Positions 12,501-24,622 of a DNA stretch of 64,000 nt are shown here, piece by piece (positions within the stretch are counted from its first letter, which is position 1; each line of letters starts with the position of its first letter). Below the pieces are notes generated by a model that did not search any database, was not told the origin of the DNA, and saw only the letters and a list, made by a program, of their open reading frames with translations. The DNA comes from Trochalopteron elliotii (lineage: Eukaryota > Chordata > Aves > Passeriformes > Leiothrichidae). Location of the stretch: assembly GCA_024734555.1 (NCBI GenBank), contig JANPWX010000080.1:954263-1018262 (forward strand). Direction: 5' to 3'. The position numbers and the translations under genes were made by a program.

Positions 12501-15500
12501 TGGTTTTGCAGAGAAATACAGTGGTCCTTGCTTTGTAGGTGTATCATCAGTGTAGGCCATTGGAACATGCCTTCTTTCCTCCACTAATTGGATTTCAAAT
12601 GATACCTGCAATGAAGTAAATTGAACAGTGGAAATGCACCTAGAAGCTACATGGAAAAGTACTGTGTGCAAGGAGCAGCAGTTAGTTCTTACTTACCTGG
12701 AAAGCAAACCAGTATTTACTTCAGTAAATGTCTTTTCGAGCCAGAATCAGTGAGACAGTGCAGATATGATGTGCATAAAATGGCATCATCGTGCAAGAAA
12801 ATACTTGATAGCATCACAAATTTCTTCGAGAGGCTTTTGTCAGGCTTTATGGTATTGATTCTGCAATTATATAGAGATATGAGTAGTCTTAATTATATGG
12901 TTAGGCCTGATTTAAATAGAAAATCTGGTTCCTTGAGGGGAGCGTGTAGTCCTTTTCCTTGTGTAGTTAGTGTCATAAAGTCATTATTTAAAATATTCCT
13001 CAAATACTGCTTTGTACAGAGATTAAAAGTTCTGATTATTTTTAAGTTTGAAAATCAGAAAAAAAAAAGGGGGGAAGATTGAAGATCCACCCAGGGGAGT
13101 AGAGAGACAATGTCTTGGTTACAATTACTTTTAATCTTCTGAAAGCAGTTTCCTTTGTATTTAATTTCTAATACTGTTTGTGATCATGTGTAGTACAGAC
13201 ACATATTTGCACCAACTCTTACTTATGCTGGTGAGTTACTGACAATAAAGTAAACAAAACTGTTTCCTAAATCTGGAGCTGCTGCTAGGTTTTCTGGTTT
13301 TTATGAGTCATGCACACATGCTGTTCCTTACCCTGGCTTGGAAAGCAAGAATTTAGTTTTGCGTGTCCACTAAAGATGTGAACGCTGCGTTTTACTCTAT
13401 GTGGCAGTGTCTCTTTGAGACAACTGTAGAATGATGTTTCTTTTTTCCAGTCATCTGTATCTACCTGTGGTCTAGCTGCAAACCCTGAGGACCAAAATTT
13501 TTGTACATGGAGGCTTTCAAATGACATAACCCTTTTCCCTGCAGTCTTTCTGTCATCTTTTTCATGTTTTTTGTAGTATTCACTTGCTTCCTTAAGCTCT
13601 ATTATCTTAGCCTCCTCCCCTTCCCCACCTGCAGCCTTTGAAACAGTGGAAAATGTGACATTAAAGCATAAAGGATTTACCCTAGGATCTGGAAATTCTG
13701 TACTCAGATTGCAGTTTTCCTGTGATGTTTTTTAGACACTGCTCTGTTTACATCTGCATGATGTTTTGCAGTTGAGATGAACTACGAACCTGCTGTGTCA
13801 GCTCTACCCTCAGACCTGTGGAGAGGAGATAGTGCTAATGCTGTCTCTGAATACACATAACATTCAGTATTAGTATCATACTGAGCCTGGACTAACAAGA
13901 CTTTTTGAAAGTCAAGATGTATCAACACTTCAGTGATACATTAGTGCAGCTCAGTCATTTCTGGCTGGGTGGCTTTCACTTATCTAACTTGCTGAAAATA
14001 CAGGCAGTAGAAACTTGTGTTTACCTGAAATAGCCTGTGTAGATTTGTTTAGAAGGCCCCAAATGCTTTTAAGGAAAATGATCCTAGCATAAATTTGTCA
14101 TACGTCTTTTATCTCTCAGTTTAAGAAGCTTTTCCTTTGGGACAGGAGCTGCTTTTTGGTATGTACTCATATATCCTCTGACACAGTTAACCTCCTCCAC
14201 ACCCATTTTTTTCTTTTCAGGGCATTGGGTACCCTGTTACACAACCACCTGGTAATAGTTTAGGGGTGGGAGAAGGGAAGGCAAATTAAAATTTGCAGCT
14301 CAGGAGATGCACTAAAGAAAAAACCAAGATCTGCAATATATGTGCACATAAGTGTGAAAACAGGTAATAGAAAATTATCTGGAAATTTATTCATTTCTGC
14401 ATGAGTCTTCTACCTTAATTATTAAAGTGAAGCTTAGTGTGATGATACCATTTTTTTAATGGGCTGCTAGCAACAGTAGAGGAGATGCTGTACTTGTGGC
14501 GTACAGGGACAGATCCTCTGCCCTTAAACAGATCTGAAGCCAATAAGGAATTTTCCCACAAAACGTGTAGAAGGAAGACTGTCCCCTCAGGATTCATTAT
14601 ATGCCATGTGAATGGTATTGACATCTACTGATTCATGCAAAGCTGAGCGAAGCATTGTGTTTTTAGGATTCGAGTGCTGGGAAGCTTGGCTGATCTGCAG
14701 AAGGACAGATGGCACAAATGGTTTCACTTAATCTTTGGGAGCCTAAGCATCTCTTTCGGGTCACAGACAGAATGGGCAAAGGTTTCAGCTCTGCACTGAT
14801 GGGCATCAGTTTTGCATTGGCCAAACGGTGGGGCTGGTCACTGTGGGCAGCCCTTGCTCTGCAGGTGACCAAAGTGGGAATTATCGTGTGAAAGTTACAT
14901 TTGGTTGGCAAAGCTGAGCAGAATTGCTTGTGCAGAGACTGGTTTCTTTGCTGCAGACAGAAGTTTTAAAAATCTTCTTTTTCAGGAGAATTCTGGTTCT
15001 CAAAGATATGTAATGCAGAACACATTCAGTGAAAATTGAATTGAAATAGATAAGCTCAGGGCAAGCTGGATTTTGTATAAAAGCAGGTAAACAATGCTAA
15101 CATCAGTAGTGGTATCTACAGAGAATTTATCAGTAAACTCTTTGGGTTATACTTTCAAGATGATTGTCACAGAACTGTCTCAGTATGGCTTACAGTAATA
15201 CAGTTATTGCCCTTTGTGTTCTGTCCTTATACAAACCCTCAAGTTTCTTTACTCTTATTATTCTTGCACTGTGAAAGTAGTACCCCTTTCTATTGCAAAT
15301 AGGACTTCAATAACTGTTCTGCATATTTGCCAAGTTATTTGTATCAGGAATAGCTTTTATTATGTAGGTATTTGCATAAGTTATTAGCATTTGGCTGCTC
15401 CAGTTTAGAATAACAACTTAGGAACACCAGAAATTAATTTGCTATGTTTTTGTCTGAAAATAAATTATGTGACTAAGCTGTGGGCAGAAATAGCCCAATA

Positions 15501-16094
15501 TTTTTATGAAGGTAGAAGCACTATTTTGTAATGTGTGCTTGTGTCAGAATTATCGGATGCTGCGTGAGCTGTGGTGCTTTCTGAACAGGCACTGCATTTC
15601 CAGTAAAACCTTACCAGCATGGTTGCCTACTGTTACACTTTTGAGGAGAAAGTATCACTGGTGCAGGAACCCACTAGCTATGAACAAGACACAGGCAACT
15701 CTGTTGCCAGGATCAGAGCAGTATGTTTAATGTCATAGAACATACCATTCTACTCATCTGGCACGTGATGTCTTTGATAACGTTATTATTTACTTGTAAT
15801 TTGCCTTTTTTAGTCTGTTTTGTGGAATAGCTGAATTACAAATCCACATGAGGAGGTCTAAATGTGCTGCAATCCCATCCTATTACACAGACCCTCAGCT
15901 TGGTCATTTAATATCGGGGCAAGAAATGTCCCAGAGCTTACACTGGAGGCAGAACTACTGATAATTTTTGAGTATGCTGCAAGCCCTTAGGCTTTTGTTC
16001 TGAAGGGCTCTCTTTCATCCAACTGTTGGATACAACTACGAAGTCAGTGTATGGGCAAGTAATCTTTCTAGCTGGTTCTGAAACCTTAGACCTT

Positions 16095-16149
16095 CATTAA
16101 AAACAGTGTGTTTTTAATGGAACAGGAAAACTGTTCCTGTTGGAACAGG
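16095..16149. repeat. Three back-to-back short stem-loops
   Basis: Stem 1: CATTAAAAAC (16095-16104) with GTTTTTAATG (16110-16119), loop AGTGT. Stem 2: GGAACAG (16119-16125) with CTGTTCC (16131-16137), loop GAAAA. Stem 3: CCTGTT (16136-16141) with AACAGG (16144-16149), loop GG. All arms pair perfectly and neighbouring stems share bases, so stems 2 and 3 compete. The cluster sits about 100 bases upstream of the CR1 fragment. Confidence 0.75.
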
Positions 16150-16252
16150 TGCCAAACTCAAGGGTGGTGCTTCATCCCTACTGAAGGTGAAGTGAACTTT
16201 GTTTAGTTCTTGTCTTGAACACGTTTTGGGGCTGCCATTTAGTGGTTGAGGT

Positions 16253-16620
16253 CAGTTGGTCTGTTCAGCCTAGGGAAGAGGAGACTGAGGGGAGACCTCA
16301 CTACATTCTACAACTTCCTGATGAGGGGAAGAGGAGGGGCAGGCACTGATCTCCTCTCTGGGGTGACCAGGGACAGGACCCAAGAGAATGGCCTGAAACT
16401 GTGTCAGGGGTGGGTTAGGTTGGATATTAGGAAAAGGTTCTTCATCCAGAGAGTGGCTGGGCACTGGAACAGGCTCCCCAGGGCAGTGGTCTCAGCCCTA
16501 AGTCTGACAGAGGTCAAGAAGCATTTGGACAATGCTCTCAGGCACAGGGTATGAGTGCTGGGTCAGGAGTTGGACTTGATAATCATTGAGGGTCCCTTCC
16601 AACTCAGCTTGTTCTGTGAC
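16253..16620 (+). mobile_element. CR1 LINE 3'-end fragment, sense orientation
   Basis: This is a 5'-truncated copy of the sauropsid CR1 non-LTR retrotransposon. Recognisable pieces occur in order: GAGACTGAGGGGAGACCTCA, a block around ACCAGGGACAGGACCC, TTAGGTTGGATATTAGGAAA, GGAACAGGCTCCCCAGGGCA, and a 3' end with GAGTTGGACTTGATAATCAT then CCCTTCCAACTCAG and TTCTGTGACTCT. The open frame at 16246-16554 is the degenerate C-terminal end of the CR1 reverse-transcriptase protein (WNRLPR motif followed by a conserved tail). It lacks the catalytic core, so the copy is dead. The 5' boundary is approximate. The variant with GACAATGCTCTCAGGCACA is typical of neoavian and passerine genomes as I recall them. 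Confidence 0.92.
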
Positions 16621-19600
16621 TCTCTGATTTTTTTCTCTGAATCATTAATAATGGGAACATCATGCATAATTCAAAATAGTTTGTTAGTGGATGTTTGCAT
16701 GTTCATGTGCTGTAGGACTTACTTTTTAAGCTCTTTGTGTCTGGCACAGCACACCCTGACCTTCAGCCCCTGATGCAGGACAAGCAGGGGTGAAGGGAGA
16801 GGGAGTTTTCAAACACCTTTCGGTCAAATGTTTTTGAGAGTACTTCTTAATGGAGAGAGTGCAGTGGCCACAGGTCATAGTTTGACAGTCCTTATCAACT
16901 TTTCTGTTTGCTTGTTTTCTTTTTTATGGAGCCTAGTTTTCCAGTCTGGGTGGTGGATTGTAACAGTCAAGAGATTGTGCAATAATATTCTCTCTTTTAT
17001 GAAGTAATGTATGGGACCACATCAGTCTCTGGTTTAATGCCAGTAGCTTTAGTGGAATTATGCCAGGGGTGAATCTTTCCCATGATTTTTAAAACTGAGC
17101 TATAACTGCTGTTTAGTCAATCTCATTCTCTAGTATTGTGTGGGTGAGAAGGTCCAGGCAATGCCAATCTCTTTGCAATCATATCTTTAGGGTAAACAAA
17201 GGGTTGATTTTAAAATTAGAGTGTTACATGAGCCTTGGAAACAAACTTCAGTTCCCCATGCACCTGGGTGGATGCTACCTGGCACTCAGATCCATTCCCT
17301 AAGGACTGAGTTGTGCCTCATCCTGGAAGTAACAAAAGGTTTTTCCTTCCCTTGTGCTTCATGCATCACAGCTCCCTCCCTGCTCTCTCACAAAGGGGCA
17401 GGTCCCTGCCCCAGCAGCCTCCATGAGTGCTGGTCTGGCAGGGAGAAGGTGGCATGGTGTGTCCCTGGCAAGGGCTGCAAAGGTGGCACAGTGTTGTGTT
17501 CTGTGGGAGAAAAAGTGTCTGTCTGTGGGTATCAGTGCTTGCTTTCAGTGCCATTGCAGTTTCCCTGAGTTAGTGGTTTCTTTGATACTGGTTTGGAGAT
17601 CTTCTGTCTGATTGCTGGGGTGAGTTTTCAAAAATTGGTGCTTGCTCTGTCTGAACAGTCTGCACTGGAGGACCTTCCCAGAAGGGAAGCAGTAGGATCT
17701 CATGTGCTTTTAGGAACGGGCTTATACAATCATTTGATTTAAGAGTGCAAATATGTAACCCTGCAAGCAAAGTTACATTCAAGCAGTAACACCATGTGAA
17801 CATATTTTGAGTTTCTTGGAAAAATCAGCAAACTCTCTCTCAGAAACTGTTGGCTCTGTAAAGCTGGGTATTGTGATCTACTAGAGCTGGCTTGGTATCA
17901 AATCTGTAACACAATATTCAGTGAGCATAGCAAAAATATGAGGGGGAGGAAGGAACAGTATTCCATTTTGAATCACAGTCCCTGTCTAAAGAGTACTCTT
18001 TTTCTTTGCTTTTATTTTAAAAAGAAAAGTATCCTTCCCAAAGTACTTGATAAACACTTCTGAAAAGTAGTGCAGTACCAGATCCCACCAGTTGAGGTGG
18101 ATTAGTGGAATACTTTGATTGAATTGTTATAGCCAATGTACCAACATTATATTTTTTAAGTGAATTTTAGTAGAAATTCCAAATCTCCTATATTGATAGA
18201 CACAAGTGAACTGTAAAAATAAGTTTCTTCATGTTAATTTCCTTGACTTGTAAAGCCAGAATAAACTCTGCTCGATAAATATTGTATTAAGAAAAAGAAT
18301 AAGAACACTTAGGACAGAGATAGGTATAAATCTTCAGATTTCAGCTCTAAATTTTGCTTGCTTTGAATGAGTTAATTTAATCTTTGCAGTGGAGTAATGA
18401 GTTAAGATGTCATAAATCTGTCTTTACTGCATCACTTTTAAGTCAGAAAAGGTACTTATGTGATCTGAGAGTTAATTTTTTTTTTCTTTTTTAGAGAACA
18501 GCTGTCCAAGCCTAGGCAGTGTAATTCAATACAACACCACATATTTTGTCCTGGCTTATTAGCATAGATTTGTAATGGCTGTTTTGGAAAATGTGCTATG
18601 AATTTATCTAAAGGTCTTCATGCCGGAATAGTTAATTCAACCTTACAAATCCTTGGCACTTAACTTTCATCTTTTTAGAATAAAACACAGAGCCTTTGAT
18701 TTGATGCCTTGAAGTCAGCAAAACAGAACGGTACTTTAACAGCAGCATTTACTTTGATCAGTTTTCAGTATTTGTGTCCTTGCCTCTCACGTAGTACAAA
18801 TTGCTTTACCAGAGTAACAGAGCAGGAGCCCATAGACTGTTTTTGTAGTTGGTTTCTGTGGTGATACTCAGCCTTCCATGAAACTGATCTCTGGGGACAG
18901 AAGGCTCTGCAGCCGCCTTAACCTCACTGCTGCTGGAGACCTCAGAGGAGCTGTGTGCAGAGTGTGCAGGCAGCAGTGACCAGCACGGGTCTGTACAGAG
19001 GCAGCTGGCTCAGCAGTGCCAGCAGAGCTTTGATGGCCAGTGAGCCTGTGAATGGAAAAAGGCATTCTAGCACACAGGACAGAACCACTGGGGTTCACAT
19101 CCCAGTTTTGTGCTTAGATGCTTTTTAAAGAGGAATTGTGTAGGTTTTATGTTTTCAGAATAGCTTTAGCCTATCATTTTCAGCTATGACCAAACACTTG
19201 TATTCCTCACAAGTTAGTCATGTATTCTTTGGAGGAGTGTGTGCCAAAGGGGGCCAGACATGAGTCTGAAGAGGAGCTTCCTCTGACAAACAGCTGCAGG
19301 AGTTGAGTCTTGCTGAGAGGACCATTGCTGACACTCATGCCCAGAAGGTCTGGCCTAGCCATTGATTGCACAATGGAAATGCTGGCTGTGCAACAGCTTT
19401 GTGATCAAATGAGCTCTTCACTGGGAGTGAGGAATGTGTTGGACCTCTTTGACTTATTTTCCTGTACTGTTGTGCTGCTGTCTGCTTGGATAATACACTG
19501 TCTCTTAATATGTTTTTAAAATACTATGGCAAAGCAATTGCAGCTGCTTTTTAAATGGACTAGGTGACCTAAAAGTGCCCAAGTCTGTTTAATGATTGTG

Positions 19601-21445
19601 GTTTCATTTTCTTTTGGTATTGTTTGACCAAACTGGTCACAGAGCTGCCTGAGATGCTGAAGACTTTGGCTGAGGTAGTATGTTGTTGAGAAGTACAAAA
19701 TGTGTGTATTTTATAAGCTTCTTTGAAAATCTAGGAATGGGTGGAGAATGTCTGTTTTTGCATCCCTGATTATTATTTTTTAAAGCTAATATGGGAATTT
19801 CACAAAAAAGTTAGGAATTTTACCACAGAGTTCAGTGAGTTTAGAGCTTCACACCATGTCTTCAAAACACTCTGTACAGCACTGAACACACATAGGATTG
19901 GTTTCTGATGGAGTTTCTGGGCAAGGCTTCACATAAATGTTTAGTAATATGTATTTTTCCTGTGAAAATACAAGAAGGAAGGGAAAATTTGTAGTTATCT
20001 CTTGTGCTGTTAATTAGAAACTTTTTTTCGATGGTTTAAAGCAGTCCAATATCTTTCTATCAATTTGTGTTGTGTTTTGAGGGTGCTGTGCAGTGTAGAG
20101 GTGTGAGAAAGGATGTGCCTTGAGTAGCTCGAGCTAAGATGAGACAGAATGGTGTCTGGGAGAGGGGGATTGCTTGGGATTCAGCTAATATATGGTATAA
20201 CTAGAGCCACAGTGGGGGCACTGCAACAGAAATGACATTTTGAAATTAGCAGAGGGACAAGTCAGTGGGAGCACAGCTGTGGCAGCAGAAAGCTTACCAA
20301 GGCAGAGCTAAAGAGAGGGCTGGTGTTGTGCTGGAGGCACTGGTGCAGCTGAAGTGTTGAACTTGTGCTTGTGTTGGTGTCATAACTTTAAACACCTTAG
20401 AATCCTGTAAAGCCTTTCAGTCTCTGAAGCAGGAGTGGGAAGAGGCATTTGTGTGCCTCTGATGCATAGTCAAAGTCAAGGCTTTCACTTGGACTGTGCA
20501 GTTCAAACCACTCTCCCTCTCATAAGCACTTCTCTGTTGAGCTGTCCTGACCATGCCTACTGTTCTTGGGCTGAAATTTCCATGTGGTACCTGCTGACTG
20601 TAGTTATGCAATGTAAATTTGGTAAAAAACCCAAATGCTTGGCAGCAGGGTTTTGGCATAAAGACCTTGAGTGCTGGTGACTCCCCAGCAGTTTGCTTGA
20701 AAAATTTTCCAAGAACCAGAAGGAAGTCTCTCATAATGGACACCAATGCTGTGTATCATCAAGTACTGACAGGGATGTTGGAGCAATTGTATGTATAAGG
20801 GGGGAAATAGTTAGGCTGTGAGGAGTGTGTTAATTTTGTACAGCTTCTCAGTGGGAACAGTCACATTCAGACTTGACTACCCAGCAGGTAGGTTCCTCAG
20901 CAGGTTCCTTCTGCTCTAAAGCAGAAACTGGTTATGAAAAAGATGATGACCAAAACGGTCCTGAGCAGTGTTTGTGGAGCTCTTGTTTGGTTTTTTTTTC
21001 CAGTCTGTAAGACTGAGTTGTTTTTTTGCTCAAGACTCAGTTTTTTCCTGAGTACTCTGTTATGCAAACAAGTTTAGTGACAGGGAATATATATGCTAAG
21101 GAATATAGTGATGGAGGCTGCTGCAGAAGCATAGTCACATTAACTATATTCTTTCTCAAGTTTAGGACTAGGTAAAAAATTTTGCATTGTGTGTTTTGTT
21201 GCTTAGTCATGAACATCACTGACAAGTGCAGTAATGCAAAATTACCTTTATTTTCACAGAAGCATTTCATTTAGTTATTAAAATAGTTGATTGGGTTTTG
21301 AAGTCCTGTAGCTTTTCCCAAGGATCTGCACTTTCAGGCAAAAAATGTAGGAAAATTCCATTATGTGGTGTAACTTATCCTGTAGTTTCAGCCAAAGGCA
21401 TGGATAGATACATCACCACTTCTGCATACAGCTCAAATGTTGTTG

Positions 21446-21473
21446 ATTATTTCCATGTGTGTATGGAAATAAT
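21446..21473. repeat. Perfect inverted repeat (11-bp arms, 6-nt loop)
   Basis: ATTATTTCCAT at 21446-21456 pairs exactly with ATGGAAATAAT at 21463-21473 around loop GTGTGT. It is intronic. The stem is too short for a typical precursor microRNA, and flanking pairing does not clearly continue. Confidence 0.8.
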
Positions 21474-23083
21474 AATGTATGTGTGTATTATATACATCTT
21501 TAATTTTCAAAGCTAAGGGAATAGCAACTACAAAGTCTGATAGTAGTTGCAGTTGCAAAGAGTCTCTGATTTTCTCACTGAGGTAGTATGAGTGCTCTGT
21601 GTCCTCTCATGTGACTAAAACAACAGGAAGAAATCTGCATGAAGTCTAAAACATCTGTCTTGTCTGATAGATCTTGGCTTTGAACAAATTTGTCTGAGAT
21701 CAGTTGAAACAAAGGTACTTCTCCATTTCCTTATTACCCAAAGGACTTGGCCTGGCTGTTTCTGAGATGAAGTTTTCGGAGTGTGTTATATGTATTGTAT
21801 CATTCCCACTTTCTATAAATAATGAAGATTTTAAATAGCAAAAATTTTTGGAAGTTTCGAATAAGAGCCATATCTTTTACATTGACTTGACATTCTGGAA
21901 AAAACACAGCCAGGGTACAAGCCTAAGCTGAATGCTCCTGTTGGCCAGTGCAGGAGGATGGTTACTGGTTTTTTATTCTTGGCAATTTAAGCCCACAAAC
22001 GATATTATAAGTAATTTCATCAATATCTAGGATCAAAAGAAGTCAATTATTATTGGGCATGGAAGTATGTTGGATGCACTTTATGCCATTTGAAGCTGAA
22101 AAAGAATGAGAATAAAATTTAAACGCATATTTGTGAAATCAGAACTTCAAAAGATATAACTAGACTACTTTACTAAACTGAGATTACAGTATTTTTATTG
22201 TTTTTTAAGAAAACATAAGCCCAGAACAAGGTAATTACATTTAATAGTTTAAACAGCTTATTATTAATTAGCAGTGATTACAGCTGAAAAGCCACAAGAA
22301 TTAATGAAAGCTTTTTAATTGTTGTGAATTTAATAGTGGTTCTAAACACTTTTTACTTTCACCTCTCCATTTCTAGACAGAACAACAAAGCAGGAGTCTT
22401 GTAAAATGAATGATTTCTCTTATTTTCAGGTAACAGAACTACTTTGTCTCTATAGCAGACACAGCAAAGCAGTTTCTGTAGCTAAGAATGTGACTGGCAT
22501 TTCAGGTCTCTGTCCTCCCATTAGAATTGAGTGCACTAACACCCTGCAGTTTGCTAAAATGAGGTGTTTTATTCTTTAAAGGCAGAAAATGGAGAGAAAT
22601 GTGGTTCTTGGTAGTCTGTGGTACTTAGTGTTTTCTTTATGAAATATGTCAATACCACTGTGTCTTCTGCTGAGAGGCCAGCTGGTGCCAGAGGTGGCTG
22701 CAGAGAGCAGGAGATGGCACTGCCTGGCTGCTGGCCAGGAGAGGAGCTCGTCCTTTAAACAGCTTGGGTTTAGTACAGATATGGATTTACTCAGTTTTCC
22801 AACAAGTTTTAATGAAGCTGAACAAAGAGGACAGGGATGTCCTCAGCGCTCCCAGAGCTCTGTGTGTGTGGGGTTTGATGTCTGGCACTGTCGCAACTGG
22901 AGACTCATTTGGTCAGTGGCATTTCAGAATCTGGGGCACTCTGCTTGTGTACAGCCAGCTGCTTGCTAGCTTTTTTGCAAGTTCTTAAGTAGTGAAAAAA
23001 GGCCTTTCTGCTGTCCTCTGGGTGTCTTGGACCTGAGACCAGGGCCTGGCTTTGGCTTTATAGTGATGGTGAACTTTTCAAGG

Positions 23084-23187
23084 TGAAATAAATAAAATAA
23101 AACAAAAAAGGAAAAAATTTGCAAAAAAACCAACCAAACAAAAAAACCCCAAAGCACAAAACCAAAACCAAACAAACAAAAAACCAC
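23084..23187 (+). repeat. A-rich (A/C) low-complexity tract
   Basis: About 100 bases are dominated by A with interspersed C, such as AAACCAAAACCAAACAAACA-type units. It is the complement in style of the T/G-rich tracts elsewhere in the window. Possibly it is the degraded tail of a retroelement inserted in reverse, but no element body was recognised beside it. Confidence 0.7.
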
Positions 23188-24484
23188 CCTAATCTCTATT
23201 TTAGAAAATATTTTCAACAGTAATAGGTACCTAGCTTTCAATTTGGTCTCTAGCTTTCATCTAGTTAGTTTACTGGGTGAATGTCCATTTACTTCACTGG
23301 TAAATTAATGGTTGTTTGCCTCTGTGTAAGAATCATGCAATGAACTATACGTAGTGGCTCTTTTCTACCTCAAATATCCTTTTAAATTCTCTTTAGTATA
23401 TTAATTAGCAGCATACAGAATTAAGTCTGAATTTTCTTTGTCCTCATTTCTGTTTGCCACCACTCAAACTGGTGGTTCTCTTCCTGTTTGCTTCCTCTGT
23501 ACTTTTTTTGGAAAGAGCTGTGATTGTCAGGGAACCTGCCTGTCACCAGTATGGTGGGACATCAGCTTCCCTGCTCAGTCTGTGGTAGATCATCTCTCCA
23601 TGGCACACTAAAGGGGTTTCTTCCTATAAGGTGGGATGAAGTATCAAGCTAAATCCTGACTGCTTAAACAGCTTATTAGGTGCCACAAAACCACTGTAAT
23701 ATCAGTTGCAAGTCTGTATATGCTAAAAAATGGCAGGCTGTTCTGTTGTCTGTTTGGTTATGGTTTTGTCCAGCATTGAACCCTTTCTAGAAGGGCAGTA
23801 CTGGGGTACAAGGAGCTGGGCAGGATGGACTTCCACCAACTTCAAGCTGGTTGTTTCAAAGCCACCTGTAACAGGTTGCCTCACTGCCATGATGTCCACT
23901 TTCCTCAGATCATTTACCTTGTGTATCTTTTTAGTCTCTGAACAGAGGCATTTTCTTTCCCTAGTATTTGTCAAAATTTCTTTTGGAATTCCTTCCATAA
24001 AGTAATGTAGCGCTCACTTGTGTTTCTGGATTTGTTCCTCCTGGTTTTTGTTTGTTTAGTTTTATTTGTTTTGCAGGCTAGATTTATGCCCTTAACAGAA
24101 TCAGCAGATGAGGTTTTATACTCTCAGCCAGCTTTGTAGACTACATCTAGAAACCAGAAATCAGAGTTTGCTTTGCAATTCTTTTTATCTCCTTGTTCTC
24201 CAGCTCTCAGCTTAGTGATTTGACCTTTTGCATAAACTATTTTTCATCAGCATTTGCCAAGGTTTTCTTTTTAGCAGTGCTTTGCAAGCATAGAGTACAA
24301 ATGTTAACTATTTCATATTTTCTTTTCTCTGTGCTCCGTTGACTGACTTTTGTGGAAGTAGATTAGTCTATAATCTTGAGTGAAGATGTCTGAATGCTAA
24401 AAGTCATAATATATATAAAAATTGCCTTTGATTCATTGTTTCAAATTCCAGGAAGTACTCACGTATTTCTGTGTTTTTCTGTAG

Positions 24485-24622
24485 GTCACATTACATTTGA
24501 ATCCAATTTCATCAGTGCATATTCACCAGAAGCCTCTGGTGTTTCTCCTCAACTCTCCTTTGCCTTTGGTCTGGAAGCTAAAAACAGAAAGACTGGCACC
24601 TGGAATCCGAAGAGTTTTCTTT
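24485..24622 (+). CDS. TGFBR3: TGFBR3 exon (human exon 4 equivalent): orphan domain
   Basis: This exon encodes residues 63-108 (46 codons, phase 0-0). It begins VTLHLNPISSVHIH, followed by VFLLNSPLPLVWKLKTERLA, which matches the mammalian betaglycan order exactly with conservative changes (WKLKTE for WHLKTE). The acceptor is GTTTTTCTGTAG ending at 24484 and the donor is GTAAGT at 24623. It continues the membrane-distal orphan domain that carries one of the TGF-beta binding sites. The exon is symmetrical, so skipping would not shift the frame, but it would remove folded-core strands. Confidence 0.97.

Larger units (their letters stand above)
5062..24484 (+). other. TGFBR3: Intron of about 19.4 kb
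   Basis: This is the longest intron in the window. It holds one CR1 LINE fragment (16253-16620), a G/T-rich tract near 6427-6515, an A-rich tract near 23084-23187, three clustered stem-loops (16095-16149), isolated stem-loops (6091-6113 and 21446-21473), and a locally GC-rich patch at about 6660-7290 with a 212-codon antisense open frame. I found no recognisable exon or second gene. Many frames of 60-150 codons have no family resemblance and appear random. Confidence 0.85.

Noticed and set aside
16246..16554. 102-codon open frame as a host gene
   Set aside because: It is the decayed C-terminal end of a CR1 reverse-transcriptase protein within a truncated LINE.
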